From contig JAFQYM010000009.1 of assembly GCA_017406465.1 (NCBI GenBank), forward strand, positions 72,221 to 107,209: DNA of 34,989 nt, in the 5' to 3' direction. Below the pieces are notes generated by a model. That model was given only the letters and a program-made list of their open reading frames with translations, did no database searches and was not told the DNA's origin. The translations under genes and the position numbers were made by a program. Numbering within the stretch: position 1 is the first letter of the stretch; each line of letters opens with the position of its first letter. Source of the stretch: Kiritimatiellia bacterium. Lineage in GTDB: Bacteria > Verrucomicrobiota > Kiritimatiellia > RFP12 > UBA1067. Shown piece by piece: positions 7,105 through 15,515 of this stretch.

Positions 7105-10100
7105 TTAGTTTCCGCTCGCCGCAGGTTCAAAGCGCAAATTGCGGAAGACAATGCCCGACCGACCGTCCTGCGGCATGTCGAGAATCTGGAAGATGAACCG
7201 CTTGATCTCGACGGCGTTTTCAGGGATGTGCTTCGAAAGCGGAACCCGCACCGTCTGCCATGTCCACGGATCATCATCGATCTTTCCGCCGTCCACAATG
7301 ACCTTTACCTTGTCGAGCTTCGGGCGGTCTTCACTTCCGTCGGCGTTCTTGAACACAGCCGACGCCCTCAGCCGCTGGCGTCCAACGCCACGCGTCCCGA
7401 GAGGCGTCCGGCCGGAGTTCACCTCGAAGACGAGATCGCAGCCATTCCTGAGCCCCCCGGGCACCCCCGCCGACGGCCCGTCGATGGAAATCGGCTCCGC
7501 AAGGCGCATCTGCAAGGCGGCCCAATGCTTCTCGTTGTCGGCGACGGCAAGTTCTATTCCTCCATCGCGGCGGATCGCCCGCGCACCGTCCTGTGCATCG
7601 GGATCGAAGCGCCTAAGTTCAAACGGCTTATCCTTCACGCGTCGCCAGGCCACGCGGAAGCCCCGCAAAACAAGCGTCGTTGCACATCCCGGATTCTTGT
7701 CGCCGCGCTGCTGGATTCCGATGGAATTCAACTCCCCCTTCGCGTAGTCGAGCGGCACGGACGCCCGCCAAGTCCCGTCGCCTGTCTTGCGCAAGAACGG
7801 CGAAAGCACGTGATAGGCGCCGGTCCCCATGCGTATCTGCATCGGGGCAAGCGGTGCGCCGTCGGTCTTAATCTCGAACTCGAGGTCCGCGGCAAGCGCC
7901 ATGCCATCCGCGGCGACGGCAGACTTCCAATCGATGTTTACGCCCGGCCAGCCGTGGGCCTTGCCAAAGTCGACCGTTACGGAATCGTCAGAAATCGTCG
8001 CCTGGACGCCGCCCCAGATTCGCGTCTTAGGCGCCGCCGCGAAAGCCACCGCCCCGCATCCGTCCACGGACGTCTCCGCCGTGATCGCGGCAACGAGCGC
8101 GGCAAATCCGCCGCCGCAGGAAATATCGAGCGACGCTATCGTCTTTTCTGGATACGGATTCTCCCACCGCGAGACCCAGAAGCCCCTGCGCTTCCGATCA
8201 CTCCACCCTGGGCAACACTCGAACGACTCGGGGAGAGGCGTCGAGCATTTGGCGAGGTCGAGATCGCCGAAATCGCCAAACGACTTCGCCGCAAAGACCG
8301 CCGTCGTCCCGTCGGCATAGCGCACAGAATACTTAATCTCGTCGCCAGACTTTGCGCCATCTCCCGCATGGAGGAAGTAGAGCGACGAAGCGCGAAGATT
8401 GACGCCGATTCCAGAAATCGCCCGCGGGAAATCGCCACCGAGCTTCACGCACGAGCGATCGCCGTTCTGGTCGGGCCTGATGAAGTCGAACGGCACGCCA
8501 GCGCAGTCTGTCGCGCCCCACGGTGGGCTCTTGACGATGATGCCGAGGGGAACGTTCGCCTGCTCGCGGATGTCTATCGTCCTCACGCGGGCGCGGTCTA
8601 CGCAAAACGGCGCGACGGAATTAGAAGCGCTCTCCTTAAGAAGCGCCTCTGCTCGCGCGAAGGCCTCCTTCAGCGTCTCATGCGAGAGCTGGCCGTCCTT
8701 CGCCGCCGCATTCCACGCCGCGGGCGCGCTTTCGAGCGCGGCCGCAATTGCCTTCTCAGACTTCGCGCCGCGCAAGACAACGGGATCGAACGGCGGCAGG
8801 ACGAGAAGAGCGGCGCCTCCCTTGCCTCGGCCGAGGACTACGCGCCTCGACACGTCGACGAGCACTGGAGACGCAAACTTTTCGCCCGGGACAAACCACA
8901 CGGTCTTCGGCGCAAGAGTGCCGTTTATGACGACAAAGCCGGTGTCGCCGCCGAGAAGCCGCGCGGCATGCACCTCTATGTCGTCTATGTTTGCACCCGA
9001 CACGATATCGCGCGTCTCGCAAGTGGAGCGAATCCCGCGACCCTCCGCAATCGCTGCAAGAAGCCGACCTTCGTCGCCACGCCTCGGAAACCTGACGCCG
9101 ACATAGATGACTTCGCCCTTCCCGACCTTGCGCCGAGCAACAGCGACATGCCCGTTTGGAAGAGATGCAAGCGTCTCCCACCCGGCGCCTTCTTGAAACT
9201 TCACCTCTCGATAAGGAACGGCCTCGTACTCGAGTCCATTTAAAGAGAACTTCGCTGCCTCGCCGGAGACGGCGCTGCCGAGAGCGATCCCGGGGAAACC
9301 GCGTTCCGACTCTTCGCGCCGCCCGCCCCACTCGTCCAACTGCATCGCCTCCTGCACGATGGCGAGGGTTCCGCCCGCCCTCACCCACGACTCGAGCCGC
9401 GCCGGAGTCTCGTCGTACACCGCATCGACTCCCGATGCCACGAGGAAGCTGTAGCGGTCAAGCCGTCCCGATTTAAGCTGCTCCTCCAGGACGGCGTCGA
9501 GCGGAACATGCGCGTCGACAAAGAGCGCCAACGCGCTCGCCTCGACATGCGCGCTCGACTTGTGCGCGGCCGCGACACCGAGCCGGCGCGTCGGCAGGGA
9601 GTAGAGGATGGCCGCCCTTTCCGCGGCGGATATGCCGCGCGCGCGAGGCGCGAAAAGATCCTGCATGGCGAAGATGTCGCGCTTCGCGTTCATGATGCCG
9701 ACGAGTTCCGCAGGCGGGAGAAACACGGGGTTGAGCCCGAGCCAAGGGTACCTCTCGCCCTGGCGCCGCATGCTCTCAATCGGGTTCGCCATGTCGATTT
9801 CGTTCAGCCGGCGCTCCCACTTGAAATAGTAGCTGGCGTTGAACCCTCGCGCCCACTGCGCAAGGATCCGAGCGCGGTGACTTGTGCGCGTGCGCCCGAG
9901 ATACGCCTCGCCGTCGATAATGGGCTTGCCGTCGGCGAGTGCGATCATGAGTATGTCCTCGAAAAGACTGCCGCCGCCTGTCGGCGTCATCGCGACTTCG
10001 CAAAGCTCGTATGCACCCATGACGGAATCGAAGTTCCACAGATGCGAAAGCGGCTGAATGCAGAACTTCGCCGATGGATCTACCTCGCGGATCGTCTCTA

Positions 10101-10974
10101 TGCCAAGGCGCACGCCGGACTCAAAAACCCTCTCGCAGAACTTGGCCCATGCGACGCCGAGCCCCGCGCATTCGTTCGACGACTTGAACGCGGAAGCCGC
10201 CTCGAACGAGCCGTACGACGACTCCCACGCCTTGTCCATCGCAGCGGTATCGCCCTTCCACATCTCCGACAGGAACGCGGCAAATGCGCCGCGCGCGGCG
10301 GGCGACTTGTCGTCGTAGCGCGGCTCGTTGAAGAGCTCGTAGACGTAGGGCTTAGCGCCGTTGGCCTTAAGCTCTTCGGCGCCGGAGCGCCACATGTCGC
10401 GCCAGAGGTCGCGACCCTCGGGAGTAATGAGACTGTAGTAGATGAAATGGCAGTCTTTTACAAACGCGCTCTCGTCGGGCTTTTTGCCCTTTAGGTATGT
10501 CATCCCGCCGTGCGACCATGTCGCGGAAGTGAAGTCGACAACCATCGGCAGCCCCGAGTGCCAGTAGTTCGACGCGACGTTCCAGTGGACGCCATTCCGC
10601 GCCTGGTAGGTGCGCCTTGGGTCGCGGTACTTGGCGAGCCACGACGACGAGACCTCGCCGCCGGACGTGTCGAACCCAAGCCGCTGGAGATACGCGCGAT
10701 CAGGCGTCCCCTCGTACACCCATGCGTATTCGTCAGGATAGCCAGGGCCGTGGACGAGCGAGTCGGAGCCGTAGTGGACATAGTAGAGGTTGCCAATGAG
10801 AAAACGCGGCTTCCCGCCGACGAGGAAGTTGCCGTCCGCGCCGATTTCAAACGACGCGCCTTCCGGCATCATGAGCGAGCTCTCCGTCTCGCCAAGGGCA
10901 AAAACTCCCTTCGCGTGCAATGCAGGCACGGTCGCGCAGAGCGCAGCAACCGCAAGATATCCGATAGTCCTCAT
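7105..10974 (-). CDS. Large secreted glycoside hydrolase, clan GH-A type (beta-galactosidase-like)
   Basis: A 1,289-residue exported protein with a typical signal peptide (1-21, MRTIGYLAVAALCATVPALHA). Residues about 50-400 look like a (beta/alpha)8 glycosidase. YELFNEPRY (212-220) has the Asn-Glu-Pro acid/base motif with E217. IIDGEAYLGRTR has E356 at the place expected for the nucleophile. Residues about 440-600 (SLPTRRLGVAAA, FLVASGVDAVYDE, GGTLAIVQEA) resemble the amidotransferase-like trimerisation domain of GH42-type enzymes. The remaining C-terminal half is beta-rich and probably contains carbohydrate-binding modules. The exact family and substrate are not determined. It follows the GH2 gene after 15 bases with no clear ribosome site, so it is probably co-transcribed for the same polysaccharide. 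Confidence 0.7.
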   Translation of the reverse strand: MRTIGYLAVAALCATVPALHAKGVFALGETESSLMMPEGASFEIGADGNFLVGGKPRFLIGNLYYVHYGSDSLVHGPGYPDEYAWVYEGTPDRAYLQRLGFDTSGGEVSSSWLAKYRDPRRTYQARNGVHWNVASNYWHSGLPMVVDFTSATWSHGGMTYLKGKKPDESAFVKDCHFIYYSLITPEGRDLWRDMWRSGAEELKANGAKPYVYELFNEPRYDDKSPAARGAFAAFLSEMWKGDTAAMDKAWESSYGSFEAASAFKSSNECAGLGVAWAKFCERVFESGVRLGIETIREVDPSAKFCIQPLSHLWNFDSVMGAYELCEVAMTPTGGGSLFEDILMIALADGKPIIDGEAYLGRTRTSHRARILAQWARGFNASYYFKWERRLNEIDMANPIESMRRQGERYPWLGLNPVFLPPAELVGIMNAKRDIFAMQDLFAPRARGISAAERAAILYSLPTRRLGVAAAHKSSAHVEASALALFVDAHVPLDAVLEEQLKSGRLDRYSFLVASGVDAVYDETPARLESWVRAGGTLAIVQEAMQLDEWGGRREESERGFPGIALGSAVSGEAAKFSLNGLEYEAVPYREVKFQEGAGWETLASLPNGHVAVARRKVGKGEVIYVGVRFPRRGDEGRLLAAIAEGRGIRSTCETRDIVSGANIDDIEVHAARLLGGDTGFVVINGTLAPKTVWFVPGEKFASPVLVDVSRRVVLGRGKGGAALLVLPPFDPVVLRGAKSEKAIAAALESAPAAWNAAAKDGQLSHETLKEAFARAEALLKESASNSVAPFCVDRARVRTIDIREQANVPLGIIVKSPPWGATDCAGVPFDFIRPDQNGDRSCVKLGGDFPRAISGIGVNLRASSLYFLHAGDGAKSGDEIKYSVRYADGTTAVFAAKSFGDFGDLDLAKCSTPLPESFECCPGWSDRKRRGFWVSRWENPYPEKTIASLDISCGGGFAALVAAITAETSVDGCGAVAFAAAPKTRIWGGVQATISDDSVTVDFGKAHGWPGVNIDWKSAVAADGMALAADLEFEIKTDGAPLAPMQIRMGTGAYHVLSPFLRKTGDGTWRASVPLDYAKGELNSIGIQQRGDKNPGCATTLVLRGFRVAWRRVKDKPFELRRFDPDAQDGARAIRRDGGIELAVADNEKHWAALQMRLAEPISIDGPSAGVPGGLRNGCDLVFEVNSGRTPLGTRGVGRQRLRASAVFKNADGSEDRPKLDKVKVIVDGGKIDDDPWTWQTVRVPLSKHIPENAVEIKRFIFQILDMPQDGRSGIVFRNLRFEPAASGN

Positions 10975-10989
10975 GCTTTGAAAAACGCG

Positions 10990-12714
10990 CTACTTCTCGG
11001 TGTAGTGCCGCTTGACCGTCTCGGCCGCCATCTTTGCATTGCGATGGCGGTCGAAGAGTCCCGCGAGGTTGAACGCAAGCGGCTTCAGGCGAATGTCGCT
11101 GCCGCCGCGGAAGTAGGTGCGCGCGTCGCAGAACTGCCAGACGGTGAACCCGGCGATCTCGGGCGATTGCTTAACGATCTTCAGCCAGTGGTCGAGAAAT
11201 TCGCTCTGGTATTCCTCGGTCCACTGCGCCGCCATCGGATCGTGGCAGCCATAGATCGAGTAGCACCCGGTCTCGCCGACGATGATCGGCTTGTCGGCGC
11301 CGTAGGTCTTGCGTAGATACTTCACGCAGGCGTTGAAACGGTCCTTGATCGTCTTGTTGAGCGACTCCGGGGTGGAAGCTCGCGCGGAGTCCTGGTGCCA
11401 GCCGGGATAGGTGTTAAATGCGATGAAGTCGAGGTTCGACGCGCAGATGCCGTCGGTCGGGTGAGAGCTCGCGTATGTCACGAGATGGCCCGTGTCCTCG
11501 GCGCGAATCGTGTCGATGAGCAGATTGGCGATGGCAATCCCGCTTTTAAGATTCGACCCAAACTCGTTGAGGAAGCCGTTGATCACGACTGACGGATGGT
11601 TGATCGACTCCTTCACCATAAGCCGTGTCTGCTCCACCTGTGCCGCCATAAAGCCAGGATCGTCAAGCTCGCCGTAGTTGCCCCAGCCGAGCGACTCCTC
11701 CCAGACCATCAGCCCAATCTCGTCGCAGAGCGAGAGGAAGTCGTCGCACTGCGTGTAGTGGGAGCCGCGGATGTAGTTGCAGCCGATGGACTTTATGAGC
11801 TGGACGTCGCGGAGCATCGTGGGAAGCGAAGTCGCATAGCCGTCCTCGGGATCAGACTCGTGGCGGTTGACGCCCTTGAGCCACACCTTGTTGCCGTTGA
11901 GCCAGAGCGCCTTGTCGTGCGCGGCGAACTCGCGTATGCCGAACCGCGCAGAAACGGAGCCGAGCGCGCCAGCCGCGACGGTCACGTGGTGGAGATTCGG
12001 GCTCTCGGGGCTCCAGAGCTTGAACGCCGGAACCGCGAGACGCGCACGCCCGTCGGCAAAGCGGACCTGTTTCGCCGCACCGCCGTCGAACGAGACTGTC
12101 GCATCGAGCGATGCGGGAAGAGCACCCTTCGCCTCAAGCGCAAGCTCGACAGTGCCAGTCTTGTAGTCGCGCGTCCTCACCACCACGCGGTCGAGTTCCA
12201 CTTCCGCATGCTGGAGCTTGAGCTCAACGCCGTGGTAGAACCCACCAGAGAGGAAGAAGTCATAGAACGCCTTGAAGACGAGATCCTTCGAGCCGGGGAG
12301 CCGGTTGTCGAGAGCGACGACGAGCGTGTGCTCGCCCGCCGCGAGGGCTCCAAGCGGAATCTCGAGCGTGGAATAGGGAAGCTTCGACACCGCGACTTCG
12401 CGACCGTCGATGAAGAACTTCGCCTGAAGCCCCATGCCCTTCACGACGAGCCACGCGTCCTTGGCCGGCTTGTCGAGAGCGAACGTGCGACGGTATTGCG
12501 CGAGACCGCGCTGGGCGTACCACTTTGGCATCAAGTCGAAGCATCCCGGCACGACCATCTTGTCGGTCGCCTTGAAGCCGCTCGACGCCGACGAGAGCTT
12601 TGCGTCCCTCGCAAACGAGAAGTCCCATGTTCCATTGAGCGAAATGCGCTCGAGTTCGGCATGCGCCGCAAACACCACGCCAAGAAGCGCAGTGCAAATC
12701 ATGATTTTTTTCAT
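10990..12714 (-). CDS. Secreted glycoside hydrolase family 2 enzyme (beta-glucuronidase/beta-galactosidase type)
   Basis: A 574-residue exported GH2 protein. It has a signal peptide (1-19, MKKIMICTALLGVVFAAHA), an N-terminal jelly-roll sugar-binding domain (LNGTWDFSF, 26-34), an immunoglobulin-like domain around 165-260, and a TIM barrel from about 262. GNKVWLKGVNRHE (274-286) is the GH2 signature. FLNEFGS places the acid/base at E384, and IIVGETGCYS the nucleophile at E481. WQFCDARTYF and the C-terminal LAFNLAGLFDRHRNAK resemble beta-glucuronidases, but substrate is a guess. ATG at 12714 is chosen because it follows the signal-peptide logic and lies 6 bases after a consensus promoter, so the mRNA looks leaderless. 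Confidence 0.88.
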   Translation of the reverse strand: MKKIMICTALLGVVFAAHAELERISLNGTWDFSFARDAKLSSASSGFKATDKMVVPGCFDLMPKWYAQRGLAQYRRTFALDKPAKDAWLVVKGMGLQAKFFIDGREVAVSKLPYSTLEIPLGALAAGEHTLVVALDNRLPGSKDLVFKAFYDFFLSGGFYHGVELKLQHAEVELDRVVVRTRDYKTGTVELALEAKGALPASLDATVSFDGGAAKQVRFADGRARLAVPAFKLWSPESPNLHHVTVAAGALGSVSARFGIREFAAHDKALWLNGNKVWLKGVNRHESDPEDGYATSLPTMLRDVQLIKSIGCNYIRGSHYTQCDDFLSLCDEIGLMVWEESLGWGNYGELDDPGFMAAQVEQTRLMVKESINHPSVVINGFLNEFGSNLKSGIAIANLLIDTIRAEDTGHLVTYASSHPTDGICASNLDFIAFNTYPGWHQDSARASTPESLNKTIKDRFNACVKYLRKTYGADKPIIVGETGCYSIYGCHDPMAAQWTEEYQSEFLDHWLKIVKQSPEIAGFTVWQFCDARTYFRGGSDIRLKPLAFNLAGLFDRHRNAKMAAETVKRHYTEK

Positions 12715-12720
12715 ACCGAG

Positions 12721-12750
12721 ATTATACACTTGGCCACTGCTGAAAGTCAA
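12721..12750 (-). promoter_or_regulatory. Promoter of the glycosidase operon (leaderless)
   Basis: TTGACT (12750-12745), an 18-base spacer and TATAAT (12726-12721) on the minus strand. Only 6 bases separate the -10 hexamer from the ATG at 12714. It is divergent from the pncC promoter. Confidence 0.7.
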
Positions 12751-12768
12751 GCGAGGAGGACTGATATT

Positions 12769-12777
12769 TGCTATACT
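12769..12777 (+). promoter_or_regulatory. Extended -10 promoter of pncC
   Basis: TGCTATACT on the plus strand; the pncC ribosome site GGAGGA follows at 12784-12789. It lies back to back with the glycosidase promoter. Confidence 0.5.
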
Positions 12778-12797
12778 GTTCTTGGAGGAACGGCAAA

Positions 12798-13265
12798 ATG
12801 ACAACTGCGGAAAAACTTGTAAAACGGCTCGCAGAACTCGGGCGGACTTGCGGAACGGCCGAATCGTGCACAGGCGGCGGCATCGGGAGCGCCATAACGT
12901 CGGTCGCAGGTTCGAGCGCGGTTTTCATGGGTGGCGTCATCAGCTATGACAACTCCGTGAAGCAAGGCGTCCTCGGCGTATCGCCCGAGACTCTTGCGAC
13001 CGTCGGCGCGGTGAGCCCCGAGACGGCCGAACAGATGGCCGTCGGCGCGCGCAAGCTGCTGAAAGTAGACTATGCGGTTTCCGTCACCGGCATTGCCGGT
13101 CCCGATGGCGGCACCGCCGAGAAGCCGGTCGGCCTCGTGTGGTTTGGAATCGCAACGCCAGCAGGCGTAAAGACCGGGAAAAAAGTCTTCCCCGGCAATC
13201 GTGCAAAAGTACGCGCCGCAACCGTCGAGCATGCACTTTCGCTGCTCCTCTCAGCGGCGGAATGA
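12798..13265 (+). CDS. pncC: Nicotinamide-nucleotide amidohydrolase (CinA C-terminal domain)
   Basis: PncC deamidates nicotinamide mononucleotide to nicotinate mononucleotide in NAD recycling. The product is the substrate of NadD, which is encoded 6.6 kb away. The 155-residue protein is the stand-alone CinA C-terminal domain. It carries TAESCTGGGIGSAIT (20-34) with the active-site serine, the FMGGVISYDNSVKQG segment (42-56 region), VSPETAEQMA, and the conserved SVTGIAGPDGGTAEKPVGLVW. ATG at 12798 is preceded by GGAGGA 8 bases upstream, which fixes the start; an in-frame extension to 12768 would overlap the promoter. It converges with lptD, with 15 bases between the stops. Confidence 0.93.
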   Translation: MTTAEKLVKRLAELGRTCGTAESCTGGGIGSAITSVAGSSAVFMGGVISYDNSVKQGVLGVSPETLATVGAVSPETAEQMAVGARKLLKVDYAVSVTGIAGPDGGTAEKPVGLVWFGIATPAGVKTGKKVFPGNRAKVRAATVEHALSLLLSAAE

Positions 13266-13280
13266 CGACCTAAGCCGCGC

Positions 13281-15500
13281 TCAGTCGCCGTGGAAGGGAT
13301 TGCCAGACGAGGGGCCGAGGGCGCGGAGATAGACGAAGAACTCGAAGTTCCAGTCGTGCTCTTCTATCGAGCCGTCTACGCGCTTGAAGTCGTTCTCGTA
13401 GGAGACGCTGAAGCGGAAGCCGAGGCAGTCGGTGCGGAACTCTATCCATGTGCCGATCTCATCGAACTCGCCTTCACGGCAGTCCCAGCGGACATAGGGG
13501 CTCCATGCGATGGCGTCGCACAGCTCGTGCTCGAAACCGACCTCGAGGAACTGGAACTTGGCCCAGTTCAGGTCTTCGTTGCGCATCGTCTCCTTGTCGA
13601 AGGCGGTAGACGAGTAGTCCCAGCGGCGGTGGCTGCGCCCAGAGTAGGTGGCACGATAGCTAAACGAATCGAAGAGACGGTGATTCCACTTGAGATCACC
13701 ATAGGCGAACTCGTCGTTTTCCGTGTCGTACTCGAGGCGGGCGGAAAGCTTGGTGTTCACTGTCGGCAACCAGCGGACGCGGATGCCAGGCACGAACAGC
13801 GGGGCATCCTCGCCGTAGTTCGGATCCTCGAGGTTTTTCACGAGCCGATGGTATTTGTTGCCCGGCGTGTAGGAGGTGTCGTTGAACTGCACCGCGCAGT
13901 AGACGTCGAAGTCGAAGAGCGTGCGCGAAAAACCGCCCTCTTCGTTCTTGCGCAGCGCGTTGCGGATACCGGGCGTAACGCCGTACCACGAATACGGCAG
14001 ATTGCGCGAGCGGCCCGCAAACTGGTCGAGCCAGTCGCTGCTCATGTCAAGGCTGTCGAAACGGTAGATCCTCTCGTCTTTCTTTGTGCCGGTGACGTTG
14101 GCTTCCTGCGCGAGCATGTCGAAGTACGGCTCCACGACGTGCGTGATCCCGTTGTCGAAGTCGGCGGTGCCGCGCGCGGCGAACGTCACGCCACCCTCGA
14201 CGATCGTGCGCCAGGCGTCGTTTCCCGTAGATCCTGCGCGCATGTCGGGAGCGGCCATGTAACCAGTGTCGCTCCAGTACGTGCCCCTCAGTCCGAAGCG
14301 CGGAACGACCGAGAGGACGTCGGCGAACTTCATCGGCAGCGTGAGACGGTGGTATGTGTCGAGCCGGAAGGCGTTGTAGTTCGCCCACGGCCCTGGCGAG
14401 AAGCGGTACTGCGTCGCAGTGTGGCGGTTGCCGTACTTAGCGTAGTCGCGGTCAAGGTAGCCGACCCTTGTCTGAGATTCGTAGTTGACAGGAAGCGACC
14501 AGACCGGCATGGGGTTGACATCGAAATAGACCTCTGGGAGCCGCGCGACGCCTGGATAGAAGTCGTTCAACGGGCCAGACACGCTCGCGCCCACCGACAA
14601 CGCGCTCTCGGTGTGCTCCCACGCAAACTCGTTGGAATAGTGGGAGGCAAACAGGTTGCCCTCGTACGTCCTCGTCTTCCTGAGGAAATCTTGGCGAAAG
14701 TGAGAGTCGCTGTAGTACGCGGCGCTGACCCAGAGTGCATCACGCTCCGTCGGCTCCACGCGATGATCTATGCTTAGCCCGTAACGCTCGTCGGGAACGG
14801 TGTTGCCCCAATGGCTGTAGTACCACTTCTTCTTGTCATTCCAGTGGCGGTCGTATCGGTCTGCGTCGCGGTCCCACGCATAGTAGACCTTGAACTTGCC
14901 CTTGCCAAGGTCGCCGAGGTTCCATTTGACGGTCTGCCCGAGCGCGACGCCGTTCTTCTGGCGGAGGTCAAAGCGCGTGCTGCCGGCGAGACCATACGAA
15001 CCTTCGGACATGCTGCCGCAGATGCCGTAGACGTACTTCGTAAACAGCGACGCACCCCATCTCGACGTGTATCCCGGCATCACGCGCAAGCCGTAGTCGG
15101 TGTCCATCGGATAGTACCAATAGGGAAACCACAGCACGGGAATGTCCCACATCCTGAGCCAAGCGTTGCGGAGCAGGATATAATGGCCATCCTTGAAGCG
15201 GACCTCGCCTGACATGCGCCAGTGGAGATGGTCCCAGTCGTTTGTGCACGTCGTGACATGGGTGGGATCAGCGAAGACAAACTCGCCGGCATCGTCCCGC
15301 GTCACGGAATCGGAATGGAGCACGACAGGGGCGGAAACCGCCTGCACGTGGCCCGAGGCCGCAAGGGCACCTGTTACATTGTCTGCCGCCATCCTGTCGG
15401 CCGTGATCTTGACTTCGCCTGTCGGCTTGCCGAAAAGCGAGGCGGCGGCAAAAACAAGCGACACGGCGAGGGCGGAGTGCAAACTCTTCGCGTTTTTCAT
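13281..15500 (-). CDS. lptD: LPS-assembly outer-membrane protein, LptD/OstA family
   Basis: LptD is the outer-membrane barrel that inserts lipopolysaccharide. The 739-residue protein has a signal peptide (about 1-24, ending ASLFG). An LptA/OstA-like beta-jellyroll follows at about 28-115 (GEVKITADRM, LAASGHVQAV), then the marker LLRNAWLRMWDIPVLWFPYW near residue 110 that opens the barrel. The remainder is rich in alternating aromatic strands up to FFVYLRALGPSS. The cysteine pattern of proteobacterial LptD is not evident. It shows the organism has an LPS-type outer membrane. The ATG lies 6 bases after a TGGTATAAT promoter embedded in the end of metH, so the transcript should be leaderless. Confidence 0.8.
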   Translation of the reverse strand: MKNAKSLHSALAVSLVFAAASLFGKPTGEVKITADRMAADNVTGALAASGHVQAVSAPVVLHSDSVTRDDAGEFVFADPTHVTTCTNDWDHLHWRMSGEVRFKDGHYILLRNAWLRMWDIPVLWFPYWYYPMDTDYGLRVMPGYTSRWGASLFTKYVYGICGSMSEGSYGLAGSTRFDLRQKNGVALGQTVKWNLGDLGKGKFKVYYAWDRDADRYDRHWNDKKKWYYSHWGNTVPDERYGLSIDHRVEPTERDALWVSAAYYSDSHFRQDFLRKTRTYEGNLFASHYSNEFAWEHTESALSVGASVSGPLNDFYPGVARLPEVYFDVNPMPVWSLPVNYESQTRVGYLDRDYAKYGNRHTATQYRFSPGPWANYNAFRLDTYHRLTLPMKFADVLSVVPRFGLRGTYWSDTGYMAAPDMRAGSTGNDAWRTIVEGGVTFAARGTADFDNGITHVVEPYFDMLAQEANVTGTKKDERIYRFDSLDMSSDWLDQFAGRSRNLPYSWYGVTPGIRNALRKNEEGGFSRTLFDFDVYCAVQFNDTSYTPGNKYHRLVKNLEDPNYGEDAPLFVPGIRVRWLPTVNTKLSARLEYDTENDEFAYGDLKWNHRLFDSFSYRATYSGRSHRRWDYSSTAFDKETMRNEDLNWAKFQFLEVGFEHELCDAIAWSPYVRWDCREGEFDEIGTWIEFRTDCLGFRFSVSYENDFKRVDGSIEEHDWNFEFFVYLRALGPSSGNPFHGD

Positions 15501-15506
15501 GTGTGT

Positions 15507-15515
15507 ATTATACCA
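15507..15515 (-). promoter_or_regulatory. Extended -10 promoter of lptD overlapping the metH stop
   Basis: TGGTATAAT on the minus strand. The metH TAA stop (15510-15508) lies within the hexamer, and 6 bases separate it from the lptD ATG. Confidence 0.6.

Noticed and set aside
6751..9243. An 830-residue plus-strand reading frame opposite the large glycosidase
   Set aside because: Arg-rich antisense shadow with no domains; the minus strand encodes a protein with a signal peptide and recognised motifs.
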